Part shown: positions 1 to 9,653 of the stretch, one piece after another
How the letters are laid out: the number at the start of each line of letters is the position of its first letter
Position numbering within the stretch: position 1 is the stretch's first letter
Source of the DNA: Lysobacterales bacterium
GTDB lineage: Bacteria; Pseudomonadota; Gammaproteobacteria; Xanthomonadales; Xanthomonadaceae
Assembly: GCA_019510195.1 (NCBI GenBank)
Contig: JAEKKW010000058.1
Coordinates: forward strand, 1-40,713
Length of the DNA stretch: 40,713 bases
Direction: 5' to 3'
The notes under the pieces: model-generated
The model's database searches: none
Told to the model about the DNA's origin: nothing
What the model saw: only the letters and a program-made list of their open reading frames with translations
Translations under genes and position numbers: made by a program

Positions 1-1675
1 TCCTTGCAGCTGTCGATCTTCGTCCAGGTCGCCGTGCCACCCCGCGGCTTGGTGCAAACGGTTCGTCCATGGAACGTGCCGCATACCGACGGACTTGTGT
101 ACGTCGCTGTCATGCTCTCTTCGGGGCCACTGAGCGTGTACGTGCCTGCAGAATCGGCAACGCCTCCGCCACTCGAGAAATGGAAGGAATAGGAACCGCC
201 CTTGTCGCTGCCGGGCGTGTGACTCATGGTGACCCTGCCGTTGCAGACCTTGGCGCTGAATGGTTTGCTGATGTCACAGGAAGTGATGACGAAGTCGGGG
301 CAAAAAGCCTGGCTATCCGCTTTGCTTGTGATGCGATAGCCGCCCTTCTTCGTATCAAACTGCAAACTCGCCTTGCCGACGCCGCGCTTGCTGCGCGCCT
401 CGAAGTCGATGGTCGCGGATTGATCCTTCTCTCCCGGATTCTCGTAATTGAATTGCGCATCGGCCTTGACCTTGTCCTGCGGACTCAGCGAGTGAGCGCC
501 CTTGAGCGTGCCCTTGACGGTACCGCTCGCTGGAGCGCCATCTTTCTTCGCGCGCGGCTCCGCGAACACGGTGTAGGTGGTCTTCGGTTCCGCGCCGGTG
601 CGCTTGGCGGGATCGCTGCGCAGCTTCAGATCCACGCAACGGCCGTTTTCCCATGGTGGCGTGGCGCCGGCGAACCCGCCGTTCAACATCACCTCGGCCA
701 TGGCCCGCATCACGTTGATGGTGCCGTTGAGCAATTCCTCGGTGTGTTTTGCCTCGCCCGGGCGAAAGATGCTGTGGCCGTGTTCGTCGATCTTGGCGGT
801 GGTGTAATCCGAGTCGCCGCGCGAGAAACCGCGCGTCATGTTCACCGACAGGTTGTTGCCCTTTTCGCCGGTGCCGCTCATCTCGACCTGCGCCATCTCG
901 TCGTAACCGTTGTCCGTGGGGCTGATGAGATGGGCGTCGTCGTCCAGCCAGCGTTCGTACTTGAACTTCGCCTTGACCGCGCCACTCTTGCCACCCGCGC
1001 CCATCTGCGATTCGGTCTCGATGGTGACCACCACCTTGCCGCTGGCATCCGCGGGCAGGCATCCACGTGCACTTTCGTCTTCACCTTGCCGGTGACGCCA
1101 TTTTCGTTGACTGTCTGCTCCAGCGCGGTATCCATGCCGTCCTGGGCGATGTCCACTTGCGCCGAACCATCCGTGTCGCTGAACTTGATCGGCCCGTTCC
1201 TTGCGGCTTCCGCGATCTGCTCGTTTGACAGCCCGCCGCTCAGCATGCCGCCGGTGATCGCGCCGCCGATCAGGCCGTAGCCCACACCGAGCACGCCTGC
1301 GTCCATGCCGGTGCCGTCGAAGCCGAGCTTTGCCGCACGCGGCACATTGGTCTGCGCGACGATCGCCGATTGCTCGAACTTCGCACTCACGGCCTTCAGC
1401 GCGGCGATAGCCTTGTCCTCGCCGCCCAGTGCCTGCGTCATGCCGGTGGCCTGCATCAGTTTGTAGTGCAGCCAGAATTCCAGCGCCGATGCCCTGCGCG
1501 CCGCGGGCAATGGACCCTCGGCTTTCAGCTTGACCAGCTCGCCCTGCATCGGTGCCTGCGGAAACTTCATGGCCGATGCCGACTCCCCGTCATCCTTGCT
1601 GCCGCAACCGGCAAGCGCCAGCGCAACGGGCAACAGGGCGGAAGCCGCCAACGACAATGGGCGCGAAATTTTCAT
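1..1675 (-). pseudogene. Frameshifted, partial lipoprotein of unknown function
   Basis: I do not recognise the family. The gene starts at 1675 with a lipoprotein signal peptide (lipobox LAGC, Cys24), so the product should be a membrane-anchored periplasmic lipoprotein. The first frame is protein-like to about residue 208 (KVHVDACP) and then turns into Arg/Trp-rich nonsense that stops at 878. From about 1053 down to base 1 another frame continues without a stop and reads like a secreted protein (for example YERWLDDDAHLIS, SCDISKPFSAKVCNGR, GTYTLSGPEESMTATY). Inserting one base in the CCCGCGG stretch near 1049-1056 joins the two into one frame of at least about 558 residues that runs off the left edge. 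There is no slippery heptamer, so programmed frameshifting is unlikely. It lies 18 bp after the secreted-protein gene ending at 1694 and is probably co-transcribed with it. Whether the lesion is real or an assembly error is open. Confidence 0.75.
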
Positions 1676-1693
1676 GGCGTCGTCCTCACCGGC

Positions 1694-2923
1694 TCAGAAC
1701 TTGCGGAACAGACCCTTCAACAATTTCTTGCCGGTGCTTTCCTGTTCCGGCGGCTTGCCGTCCTGGCGTTGCGCATCGCTGCCGGAGATGTTCATGCCCA
1801 GCATCGCGGTGGCGGTGGACTTGGTGCGCACGCGCACGTTCCATTCCGGATTCCACGGCTGCTTGGGATTGGCCGGTCGCGGCGGGTAGGCGATATTGGT
1901 TTCCGGTCCGTAGGCGATCATGTTGAGCGCACCCATGGCCTGCTTGCCGCCTTCGCCGGCGAAGATGCCCTTGGGAATCGCGCAACGATCGCTGGTGTTC
2001 GGCAGCAACACCTTCTGCTTCACCCACTTGTCCACGCTGGACATCGGCAGGTAGTTGAGCAACTCGGGGCCGGCGCCCGCCACTTCCGAACTGCTCCACA
2101 TCACGAAGTGATGCTCGTCCTGCATCGCCATCGCGCTGAGGAGATAGCCTCGCGCACGCGCCACCGGCTGCCACGACGCCTCGATGCTGTCGCTCATCGC
2201 GCCCTGGGTGGTGAGCGCGATCTTCGGCATGAAATCGGCCTCCTGGCCGAGATCGAACTTCAGCGATTCCGGCACGCCATCGCCACTGATGCGATGCGTC
2301 CCCACCATCGATGAATCATCGGACACGCGCTTGTCGTTCTTCTGGTTCGGCCACAACGCGTACCTCGGCTCGGCATCGATATCGCGATCGGGCACGAACA
2401 CGCCCCGCGCCAGTCCACCTTCCATGCTCTGCTTGCCGCCCTTCACGCGCACCGTCAGCACCTTGGGCTGGCCGGGACGCACGCTGGCGCCACAGCCCCA
2501 GTACTGGCGAACGGTGACTTCCACGTCCCCCGGCTCCGTGGGCCCGCGCGATTCCGAGCGCCCGACCGGCGGCGGCGGCAGCAACGGCAGCGACTTGCCG
2601 ACATCCAGCCCCGCCGGCACCCAGTCTTCCGCCGGGACGCCGGGCTTCAGGCTGTTGTACATCGCGATGTCCAGCAATTTGCCCGGCATGCCCGGCACCC
2701 TGCGGGATTGCGGATACCCCTGCGGCCCCTGGCCACCGGCCATCTTCCGCATCATGAAGCCGCCGAGTCCGCCCATCTCCGGCATGCCGGCCATGTTGTG
2801 GGTGGCGACGTCGATCCACACCTGTGTTTTCGGACCTTGCGGCGCGTTGCCCGCGGCAGAGACGGTGGAAATGGCGACGACGGCCAGCGCCATCGTCAAT
2901 GCGTTGCGATTCGATTGCTTCAT
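1694..2923 (-). CDS. Secreted protein of unknown function
   Basis: The family is not recognised. The 409-residue product starts at 2923, where a GGGGAG Shine-Dalgarno lies just upstream; the frame stays open further up to 3022 but without such a site. The N-terminus (MKQSNRNALTMALAVVAIS, then AAGNA) is a typical signal peptide, so it is exported, and no lipobox Cys follows. The mature N-terminal part is rich in Met and Gly (MAGMPEMGGLGGFMMRKMAGG), then comes a Pro-rich stretch (LPLLPPPPVG) and a segment with WGCG near the middle. No catalytic motif is visible. It is the first gene of a likely two-gene unit with the lipoprotein that follows after 18 bp, and is divergent from the patatin-like gene at 3061. 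The pair suggests an envelope function, but nothing more can be supported. Confidence 0.8.
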   Translation of the reverse strand: MKQSNRNALTMALAVVAISTVSAAGNAPQGPKTQVWIDVATHNMAGMPEMGGLGGFMMRKMAGGQGPQGYPQSRRVPGMPGKLLDIAMYNSLKPGVPAEDWVPAGLDVGKSLPLLPPPPVGRSESRGPTEPGDVEVTVRQYWGCGASVRPGQPKVLTVRVKGGKQSMEGGLARGVFVPDRDIDAEPRYALWPNQKNDKRVSDDSSMVGTHRISGDGVPESLKFDLGQEADFMPKIALTTQGAMSDSIEASWQPVARARGYLLSAMAMQDEHHFVMWSSSEVAGAGPELLNYLPMSSVDKWVKQKVLLPNTSDRCAIPKGIFAGEGGKQAMGALNMIAYGPETNIAYPPRPANPKQPWNPEWNVRVRTKSTATAMLGMNISGSDAQRQDGKPPEQESTGKKLLKGLFRKF

Positions 2924-3060
2924 GGTGGTTCTCCCCGATTGCGGCGGCACGCCGGATTCAGGCGCGCGGGCGGATCGATCCGCTTGCATGGGTATGCGGA
3001 TTCCCGGGCCGGAAACGGACACGGCCCGCCAGCGGCAATTCAGAGCCGTCGCATTAAGCT

Positions 3061-4089
3061 ATGCACCCCGCCAGATGCCCGATGCCGATGCGCGCCCCTT
3101 TCGCCGCCGCCCTGTTCGCTACCCTGCTGAGCGCCTGCGCCAGTACGCCAAAGACCGATGCCCGTGCGCACGCGGCACCTGTCGTAGTGCCTCCGGTGAA
3201 AGTGGGCATCGCACTGGGTGGCGGTGCGGCCAAGGGCTTCGCCCACATCGGCGTGATCAAGATGCTGGAAGCCAACGGCATCACTCCACTGGTGGTCTCG
3301 GGCACCAGTGCCGGCAGCGTCGTGGGCGCGTTGTACGCCAGCGGCATGGATGCCTATGCGATGCAGGAAAAAGCCTTCGCGCTCGACGAATCGCGCATCC
3401 GCGACGTCAGCCTGTTTTCCGGCGGCGTGGTGAAGGGCCAGAAATTGCAGGACTACGTCAACGAACTGGTGGGCGGGCGCAGCATCGAGAAATTGCGCAA
3501 GCCGTTCGCCGCCGTGGCGACCAATCTCGCCACCGGCGAACGCACCGTGTTCGTGCGCGGCAACACCGGGCAGGCGGTGCGCGCATCCAGCTCGATCCCC
3601 GGCGTGTTCGAAGCCGTGACCATCGGCAAGGCGCACTACGTCGATGGCGGCGTGGTCAGCCCGGTGCCGGTCGACGCCGCGCGCCAGCTCGGCGCCGACT
3701 TCGTGATCGCGGTCGACATCAGCAGCAAGGCCGGCGACGCCGCGCCCTCCGGCAGCATGGTCGGCAACATCAACCAGAGCATCAAGATCATGGGCCAGAA
3801 ACTCGGAGCGCAGGAACTCGCACGCGCCGATATCGTGATCCGCCCGAAGGTGAGCGACATCGGCGCCGCAGATTTCGAACTGAAGAATCGCGCCATCCTC
3901 GAGGGCGAACGCGCCGCGCAAGCTGCGTTGCCACAGATCAGGGCCAGGCTGGCGGCGATGCAGAACGCACGGCAGGCCAAGGCGCAACAGGCCGCCGATG
4001 CCCGCGCCGAAGAAGCGCGCAAGGTGCGTTGCGCGCAGCAGGGCTGGATGGACAAGTTGCGACGTGATCCGGAGTGCCGTGCCGATTGA
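3061..4089 (+). CDS. Patatin-like phospholipase family lipoprotein
   Basis: Predicted serine acyl hydrolase of the bacterial patatin/RssA type, acting on lipids or acyl esters from a membrane anchor. The 342-residue product has a short signal with lipobox LLSAC (Cys26), the oxyanion-hole motif GGGAAKG at 53-59, the nucleophile elbow GTSAG at 81-85 (Ser83) and the partner Asp in DGG at 195-197, so the Ser-Asp dyad is complete. The C-terminal 50 residues are Ala/Arg/Gln-rich and probably helical. Starts at Met8 (3082) or Met10 (3088) would give a more normal signal-peptide length and are equally possible. It is divergent from the secreted-protein gene (137 bp between starts) and convergent with mnmG, 25 bp apart. 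Substrate cannot be told from sequence. Confidence 0.88.
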   Translation: MHPARCPMPMRAPFAAALFATLLSACASTPKTDARAHAAPVVVPPVKVGIALGGGAAKGFAHIGVIKMLEANGITPLVVSGTSAGSVVGALYASGMDAYAMQEKAFALDESRIRDVSLFSGGVVKGQKLQDYVNELVGGRSIEKLRKPFAAVATNLATGERTVFVRGNTGQAVRASSSIPGVFEAVTIGKAHYVDGGVVSPVPVDAARQLGADFVIAVDISSKAGDAAPSGSMVGNINQSIKIMGQKLGAQELARADIVIRPKVSDIGAADFELKNRAILEGERAAQAALPQIRARLAAMQNARQAKAQQAADARAEEARKVRCAQQGWMDKLRRDPECRAD

Positions 4090-4099
4090 TATCGGCACG
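4078..4099. terminator. Candidate hairpin between convergent patatin and mnmG genes
   Basis: A perfect 9-bp stem (4078-4086 with 4091-4099) has a 4-base loop TGAT that contains the patatin stop codon. It sits in the 25-bp gap between two convergent genes and could act on both strands. No T-run follows on either side, so classical intrinsic termination is not assured. Confidence 0.4.
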
Positions 4100-4114
4100 C
4101 GATCGCGCTGCGGG

Positions 4115-6004
4115 TTACGCCGCGCGTTCCCGCCGCGCCCGCGTCAGGTGCACCAGCAGCAATGAAATCGCCGCCGGGGTAATGCCGGGAATGCGCGCCG
4201 CCTGGCCGATGCTCTCCGGCTGCACGCGCTTGAGTTTCTGCAGCACCTCCGCAGAGAGCCCGCGCACCGCGTCGTAATCGAAGCCGTGCGGGATCGCGGT
4301 GTCCTCGTTGCGGCGCGCGCGCGCAATTTCCTCGCGCTGGCGGTCGAGGTAACCGGAATACTTGGTTTCGATCTCCACCTGCTCGGCGACCTTGGCATCG
4401 GCCACGGCGGGCCCGAGCTCCGGCACCTGCATCAGCCTGGCGTAATCGAGTTCGGGACGACGCAGCAGATCAATCGCACTGGTTTCGCGCGAGACTTCGA
4501 CGCCGATATGGCGCTTGACCGCATCGCCCAGGGCATTGTTCGGCGCCGCCCAGATCGTCTTGAGGCGCGCGGTTTCCCGGTCGACCATGTCGCGCTTGGC
4601 GTTGAACGCAGTCCAGCGCGCATCGTCGACCAGGCCCATGTCCCGCCCGGCCGGCGTCAGTCGCGCATCGGCATTGTCCTCGCGCAATTGCAGGCGGTAT
4701 TCCGCGCGCGAGGTGAACATGCGATACGGCTCACTGGTGCCCTGGGTGATCAGATCGTCGACCAGCACGCCGAGGTAGGCCTCGTCGCGGCGCGGCGACC
4801 ATGCATCCTTCTGCTGGACGAAACGCGCGGCGTTGACGCCGGCGAGCAGGCCCTGCGCCGCGGCTTCCTCGTAACCGGTGGTGCCATTGATCTGACCGGC
4901 GAAGAACAGCCCGGCCACCGCCTTGGTTTCCAGCGATGCCTTCAGCCCACGCGGGTCGAAGAAGTCGTATTCGATTGCGTAGCCGGGGCGGGTGATGTGT
5001 GCGTGCTCGAACCCGGTGATGCTGCGCACGAGATCGAGCTGCACGTCGAACGGCAGTGAGGTGCTGATGCCGTTGGGGTAGATTTCGACGACACCGAGGC
5101 CTTCCGGCTCGACGAAGATCTGGTGCGAGGCCTTTTCGGCGAAGCGCACCACCTTGTCCTCGATCGACGGGCAATAGCGCGGGCCGATGCCTTCGATCTG
5201 GCCGGAGTACAGCGGCGAACGATGCAGCGCATCGCGGATGATCTGGTGCGTGCGCTCGCTGGTGTGGGTGATCCAGCAACTCACCTGCGGCGGATGGTCG
5301 GCGTCGCTGCCCATGAACGAGAACACCGGGCGTGGCGTGTCGCCCGGCTGTTCTTCCATCTTCGAATAATCGAGGCTGCGGCCGTCGATGCGCGGCGGCG
5401 TGCCGGTCTTGAGGCGATCGACCACGAACGCGCCTTCGCGCAAGCGCTGTGCAAGCGCTGCAGCCGGCGGATCGCCCATGCGCCCGGCGGCGTACTGGGT
5501 TTCTCCGATATGGATCTTGCCGGCGAGGAAGGTCCCTGCAGTCAGCACCACTGCCGGTGCGTCGAAACGGATGCCCGTATTGGTGATCGCGCCACGCACG
5601 CGTCCGCCTGCGATGACAACGTCGTCAACCGCGGCCTGGAACACGGTCAGGTTCGCTTGCGATTCCACCGCATGACGGATGAACTGGCGATAGCGCGCGC
5701 GATCGGCCTGGCAACGCGTCGCCCGCACCGCCGGCCCCTTCGATGCATTGAGCGTGCGCCACTGGATGCCGGCGGCATCGGCGGCGCGCGCCATCACGCC
5801 GCCGAGCGCATCGATTTCCTTGACCAGATGGCCTTTGCCGATCCCGCCGATCGCGGGATTGCAGCTCATCGCGCCGACCGTTTCGATGTTGTGGGTGAGC
5901 AGCAGCGTGCGCGCGCCGGCGCGTGCGGATGCGAGCGCGGCTTCGGTGCCGGAATGCCCGCCGCCGATCACGATCACGTCGAAGTTGTGGAAGTCGCTGT
6001 TCAT
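4115..6004 (-). CDS. mnmG: tRNA uridine-5-carboxymethylaminomethyl modification enzyme MnmG (GidA)
   Basis: FAD-dependent subunit of the MnmE-MnmG complex, which installs the (carboxymethyl)aminomethyl group on U34 of tRNAs that read two-codon boxes; cytoplasmic. The 629-residue length equals that of the E. coli enzyme. The N-terminal dinucleotide-binding motif [11 protein letters not shown] (about 13-23) follows a short leader, [13 protein letters not shown] and the [17 protein letters not shown] segment are typical, and the C-terminal helical region with the [13 protein letters not shown]-like block and RIPGITPAA is present. Start 6004 ([16 protein letters not shown]) fits the family. It is a single gene here, convergent with the patatin gene, with a 632-bp non-coding stretch upstream; mnmE is not in the window. 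Confidence 0.97.
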   Translation of the reverse strand: MNSDFHNFDVIVIGGGHSGTEAALASARAGARTLLLTHNIETVGAMSCNPAIGGIGKGHLVKEIDALGGVMARAADAAGIQWRTLNASKGPAVRATRCQADRARYRQFIRHAVESQANLTVFQAAVDDVVIAGGRVRGAITNTGIRFDAPAVVLTAGTFLAGKIHIGETQYAAGRMGDPPAAALAQRLREGAFVVDRLKTGTPPRIDGRSLDYSKMEEQPGDTPRPVFSFMGSDADHPPQVSCWITHTSERTHQIIRDALHRSPLYSGQIEGIGPRYCPSIEDKVVRFAEKASHQIFVEPEGLGVVEIYPNGISTSLPFDVQLDLVRSITGFEHAHITRPGYAIEYDFFDPRGLKASLETKAVAGLFFAGQINGTTGYEEAAAQGLLAGVNAARFVQQKDAWSPRRDEAYLGVLVDDLITQGTSEPYRMFTSRAEYRLQLREDNADARLTPAGRDMGLVDDARWTAFNAKRDMVDRETARLKTIWAAPNNALGDAVKRHIGVEVSRETSAIDLLRRPELDYARLMQVPELGPAVADAKVAEQVEIETKYSGYLDRQREEIARARRNEDTAIPHGFDYDAVRGLSAEVLQKLKRVQPESIGQAARIPGITPAAISLLLVHLTRARRERAA

Positions 6005-6636
6005 CTCGTTTCAATCAAACGTTTCGCCCCGCATGCGAATTGTGCGCCGATTCGCAAAACATCGCAGCTTCATCCGCATGAACGTCGTCATGCACGGCCA
6101 ATGCTGCCGGATGATGTTGCACTTCCGACGCGGCGTGTCACTTCCCGTGCAGCGCAATCATCCGTCCACCCGGCGTCATTTCAAACTGCGAACCCGTTGT
6201 GCGTGCGGCGTGAAATCGCGGCCCGCATGGTGTCTCGTCATCGTCTCCGAAGTTGCGCGCCATCACGCTGCGACCACCGGCGGTCACGCCAAAGTATGAA
6301 CTGGCGTGCAAAAACGAAAGGCTGCGCGCCGGCGTGCTTGCGACTGGCACGCCGCCTGCTTCGAATACGTTTGCACCCGGGTCGGCAACGCGCCACGCGC
6401 GGATCGGATTGGAACAGGGCCGATCGGCACGACCGGGGAAGCAAGAGGGGCTGGATGTCGGGGGACATCCAGCCCCTCACCTTTTCCGGCACTGCGGATA
6501 AAGGTGCCGGCACCCGACCGAACCCGGAACAGGGGGGATCCGGAGCGGTTTGGCCGGATGCCGGCATGGCCGATGACAACGTTGGCGCAGAGAGTGCATG
6601 GAAGCCCCCACCAACGCAAGCCCCATCTGTGGGCCG
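6005..6636. other. Non-coding stretch between mnmG and a small lipoprotein gene
   Basis: No convincing gene is present. It holds the mnmG promoter region near 6005-6060, a short inverted repeat at 6035-6040/6050-6055, a 15-bp perfect hairpin at 6445-6478, a 12-bp palindrome GGTGCCGGCACC at 6503-6514, and the word CACTGCGGATAA at 6490-6501, which recurs at 9916-9927. A 70-codon frame on the minus strand (6138-6350) has mixed third positions and no good ribosome-binding site; it may be a gene remnant or chance. Confidence 0.5.
6445..6478. terminator. Strong 15-bp hairpin, terminator or dispersed repeat
   Basis: Bases 6445-6459 and 6464-6478 are perfect inverted copies around a GGGG loop. It lies about 160 bp downstream of the stop of the minus-strand lipoprotein gene and may end its transcript, but no clear U-run follows on that strand (TTGCTTCC). 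A mobile palindromic repeat is an equal alternative. Confidence 0.45.
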
Positions 6637-7020
6637 TCAGCGTTTGGCGCCGGGGAAGAGATCGCGGAAGGTCTTCGGCGAATTGTTCGGTGCCTTGCCC
6701 TGTCCATTCGACGGCGGCGGCCGATGGTGATGGCGTGGCGGCGGGACATACATCGGGCCTGGCATGTCGTAGCCGTACCAGGGCGCGCCATAGCCATACC
6801 ACCGCGGGCCGAAGCCGCTGCCGAAGTAGCCGCCGGGATATCCGTACATTCCATAAGGAACCAGGATCACCGGCCGGTCGGACTCCATCTCGGCGTCGCG
6901 GATGCGCGCATCGGGATCGTAGGTGCCACCCGGTCGCAGGCTCGTTCGCGGCGCATCGGTCACGCACCCGGACAACAGCATTGCAGCGCAGGTGCAGGCA
7001 ATCAGAATGGATGTTTTCAT
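6637..7020 (-). CDS. Small Gly/Tyr/Pro-rich lipoprotein
   Basis: A 127-residue predicted lipoprotein of unknown function. The signal peptide ends in lipobox LLSGC (Cys19). The mature part has a short charged segment (DPDARIRDAEMESDRP) and then a low-complexity region rich in Gly, Tyr and Trp (MYGYPGGYFGSGFGPRWYGY), followed by a Pro/His tract (PPPRHHHRPPP) and a basic tail. No catalytic domain is visible, and the composition resembles small envelope lipoproteins rather than an enzyme. It is a single gene, divergent from the PLP enzyme at 7162 with 141 bp between the starts. Confidence 0.8.
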   Translation of the reverse strand: MKTSILIACTCAAMLLSGCVTDAPRTSLRPGGTYDPDARIRDAEMESDRPVILVPYGMYGYPGGYFGSGFGPRWYGYGAPWYGYDMPGPMYVPPPRHHHRPPPSNGQGKAPNNSPKTFRDLFPGAKR

Positions 7021-7161
7021 CGGCGTTCCCCTGTCATACCGGCGACAGCATGCGCGCCACGGGCTGATTGCAACGTGGATGCCGCGACCGCCGATGGCGA
7101 CGATTCAGCTTGCGGGCAACGACGACGTGCAGTTGAAGCGCCCAAGCCTTAGGCTGGCGCG

Positions 7162-8118
7162 ATGCCCGATTCGTCCCCGCGCCTTCCCACCATCGCCGAT
7201 GTCCGCCTGGCCGCTGCGCGCATCGCCGGCCATGCCCATGTGACCCCGGTCCTGCGTTCGCGCGAACTCGATGCCCTCGCCGGCTGCGAACTCCTGTTCA
7301 AATGCGAGAACCTGCAGCGCGCCGGCGCGTTCAAATTCCGCGGCGCCTGCAACGCGGTGTTGGCGCTGGATGATGAAGCCGCCCGCGCCGGCGTGGTCAC
7401 CCAGAGTTCCGGCAATCACGGCGCGGCGATCGCGCTGGCCTGCAAGCTGCGCGGGATTCCGGCGACGGTGGTGGTGCCCGAAGGCGCGCCGCAGTCGAAG
7501 CTCGACGCCATCGTCGCCTATGGCGCGCGGCTGGTGCGTTGCGCGCCCGGCATGGCCGCGCGCGATGCTGCTGTCGCCGGCATCCTGGCGCACGGCGGCG
7601 GCACCCTGATCCATCCCTTCGACAATGCCGACGTGATCGCCGGCCAGGGCACGGCGGCGCTGGAATTGTTCGGGCACGCCGGTGCGTTGGATGTATTGAT
7701 GACACCGGTCGGCGGCGGCGGCCTGCTGTCGGGCTCGGCGCTGGTGGCGCGGTCGCAGGCCGCTCGCGTCGAAGTCCTCGGCGCGGAACCGCAAGGCGCA
7801 CGCGATGCCCATGATGCGCTGGAAGTCGGCCATCCGATCACCGATCGCAGCGCCGATACCGTTTGCGACGGCCTGCGCGGCCACCTCGCCCAACGCACGT
7901 ATGACCTGCTCGAACGCAACATCGACGGCATTCTGTTGGCCGGCGACGACGCCATACTCGCCGCGATGCGCCTGGTGTGGACGCGGATGAAACTGCTGAT
8001 CGAGCCGTCCTCCGCGGTGCCGCTGGCTTGCGTGCTGGCGCAACCGGAACGATTCCGCGGGCGGCGCGTCGGCGTCATCCTGAGTGGCGGCAATGTCGAT
8101 CCGGCGATGGCCGCATGA
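7162..8118 (+). CDS. PLP-dependent serine/threonine dehydratase or serine racemase-type enzyme
   Basis: Fold-type II PLP enzyme of the threonine dehydratase/serine racemase group: it would remove water and ammonia from L-threonine or L-serine, or racemise serine. In 318 residues all hallmarks are present: the PLP lysine in AFKFRGA (Lys58), the substrate loop SSGNHG (82-87), the phosphate-binding glycine loop GGGGLLSG (184-191) and the ring-nitrogen partner in SGGN near 308. There is no C-terminal ACT domain, so it is the short catabolic or racemase form rather than the feedback-inhibited IlvA. Its stop overlaps the start of the glycosyltransferase gene (ATGA, 8115-8118), so the two are translationally coupled. 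The choice between dehydratase and racemase cannot be made from sequence. Confidence 0.9.
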   Translation: MPDSSPRLPTIADVRLAAARIAGHAHVTPVLRSRELDALAGCELLFKCENLQRAGAFKFRGACNAVLALDDEAARAGVVTQSSGNHGAAIALACKLRGIPATVVVPEGAPQSKLDAIVAYGARLVRCAPGMAARDAAVAGILAHGGGTLIHPFDNADVIAGQGTAALELFGHAGALDVLMTPVGGGGLLSGSALVARSQAARVEVLGAEPQGARDAHDALEVGHPITDRSADTVCDGLRGHLAQRTYDLLERNIDGILLAGDDAILAAMRLVWTRMKLLIEPSSAVPLACVLAQPERFRGRRVGVILSGGNVDPAMAA

Positions 8119-9653
8119 ACGCGATTCCGAAACCCTTCCAGTGGCGCGCGTGGCACGTCCTGCTCGCGGCGTCGCTGCTCGCGCTGTTGTTCCTCGGCAT
8201 GCGCGGGCTCTGGGACCCCGATGAAGGCCGCTACACCAATGTCGCGCTCAACATGCTCGACACCGGCAACTGGCTGATCCCGCAACGCACCGATGGCGTC
8301 GGTCACTGGACCAAACCGCCGTTCACCTATTGGGCGATTGCCGCCAGCATCGCCACCTTCGGCGCCAACGCCTGGGCCGCGCGCCTGCCCTCGGCATTGG
8401 CCTACCTGATGTGCGTGTTGCTGGTGCGGCAGATTTCCTCGCGCCTGATTCCCGATCGCCGCAACGAAACGGCATTGCTGTTCGCGACGATGTTCATGCC
8501 CGCGGGCGCATCGCAACTCATCACCACCGATTTCGTGCTCGCCACCTGCGAAACCCTGGCGATCTGCGGTTTCGTCTGCGCCCGTTTCGGCGATCCTCCG
8601 GCATTGCAACGACGCGCGTGGTGGCTGGTGATGTGGCTGGGCTTCGGCCTCGCCTTCCTCGTCAAGGGGCCGCCGGGACTGTTGCCGGCGCTGTCGCTGG
8701 TCGCGTTCTCGCTGTGGGTACGCGAACCGGATCGTCCGCGCGATCCGCTGGTGCATGTCGGCGGATTCGTGCTGTTCGCGCTGGTGGCCCTGCCCTGGTA
8801 CCTGGTGGTGACGCAACGCACGCCGGGATTGCTGCAGTACTTCACCGGCAGCGAAGTGGTCGATCGCGTCGCCAGCAACGCACATAACCGCAATGGCGAG
8901 TGGTACGGCTGGCTGCTGGTGTACGGCCCGACTTTGTTGATCGGTGCGTTGCCGTGGACCTGGTTCGTGCTGCGCTGGTTCGGATCGCTGCCGGCGTCGT
9001 TCAAGCGCTGGTGGCGCAATTCGGCGATTCGTCGCGCCGAGGCCGGCGATGTGCTGATCGCATTGTGGATCCTGTTGCCGCTGCTGGTGTTCTGCGTCTC
9101 GCGTTCGCGCCTGCCGCTGTACGTGCTGCCGCTGTTCCCGGCGCTGGCGATCGCGGCGATGCGCATGCGCCGTGGCGCGGCGCTGCCGAATTGGTGGTGG
9201 ATGGTGGTGCTGGTCGTGGTGATGAAGGTCGGTTCGCTGCTGATCCCGGCCACGCTCGATGTCCGCACGTTCGTTGCCGAGATCCGCAAGCGCAGCGGCG
9301 ACGTGCCGGTGAAGCGCGTGGTGTTCATCGACGACACCCAGCGTTATGCACTGCACCTCTATCTCGGCTTGCCGGCGCGCATCGAACGCGTCGGCATGGA
9401 TGTCGGCATGCAGGCGCGCTTCAATCCCGATTTCGATCGTTCCGCCGCTGATGAACTCGCGCGTTTTCGCGGCGATCCCGGCGTGTTGTGGGTGACGAAA
9501 CTGCGCCACTGGCCGCAGGTGCGGCAATGGATGGCGGATCGCGGTGCCCGTGCGGTCCAGCTCGGCGATGCGTTCGCGGAATATCCGCAGGACATCGGCA
9601 AGGACGGCCAGCCGAAGCCGGACGATGCGCGGGTGATGTTCCGGGTGGAGTGA
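8115..9653 (+). CDS. ArnT/GT39-like membrane glycosyltransferase
   Basis: Polytopic GT-C fold glycosyltransferase of the dolichyl/undecaprenyl-phosphate-mannose (ArnT-like, PMT_2) group, transferring a sugar from a polyprenyl-phosphate carrier to lipid A, protein or another envelope acceptor. The 512-residue protein begins with a membrane segment (WHVLLAASLLALLFLGM), followed directly by the acidic motif WDPDEGRY (Asp34, Asp36, Glu37), the catalytic first-loop signature of this fold. The HWTKPPFTYW segment is also typical. About ten further hydrophobic segments follow, then a soluble C-terminal domain of roughly 130 residues. The ATG at 8115 is chosen because it overlaps the preceding stop; the frame is open further upstream but inside the PLP gene. 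Substrate is not predictable. Confidence 0.88.
   Translation: MNAIPKPFQWRAWHVLLAASLLALLFLGMRGLWDPDEGRYTNVALNMLDTGNWLIPQRTDGVGHWTKPPFTYWAIAASIATFGANAWAARLPSALAYLMCVLLVRQISSRLIPDRRNETALLFATMFMPAGASQLITTDFVLATCETLAICGFVCARFGDPPALQRRAWWLVMWLGFGLAFLVKGPPGLLPALSLVAFSLWVREPDRPRDPLVHVGGFVLFALVALPWYLVVTQRTPGLLQYFTGSEVVDRVASNAHNRNGEWYGWLLVYGPTLLIGALPWTWFVLRWFGSLPASFKRWWRNSAIRRAEAGDVLIALWILLPLLVFCVSRSRLPLYVLPLFPALAIAAMRMRRGAALPNWWWMVVLVVVMKVGSLLIPATLDVRTFVAEIRKRSGDVPVKRVVFIDDTQRYALHLYLGLPARIERVGMDVGMQARFNPDFDRSAADELARFRGDPGVLWVTKLRHWPQVRQWMADRGARAVQLGDAFAEYPQDIGKDGQPKPDDARVMFRVE

Noticed and set aside
69-1280. Plus-strand open frame of about 400 codons
   Set aside because: It is antisense to the frameshifted lipoprotein and has Arg/Ala-rich, low-complexity translation typical of shadow frames in GC-rich DNA.
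6138-6350. Small minus-strand gene of 70 codons
   Set aside because: Third-codon positions are mixed, there is no Shine-Dalgarno and no recognisable motif; it may be a remnant but cannot be supported.
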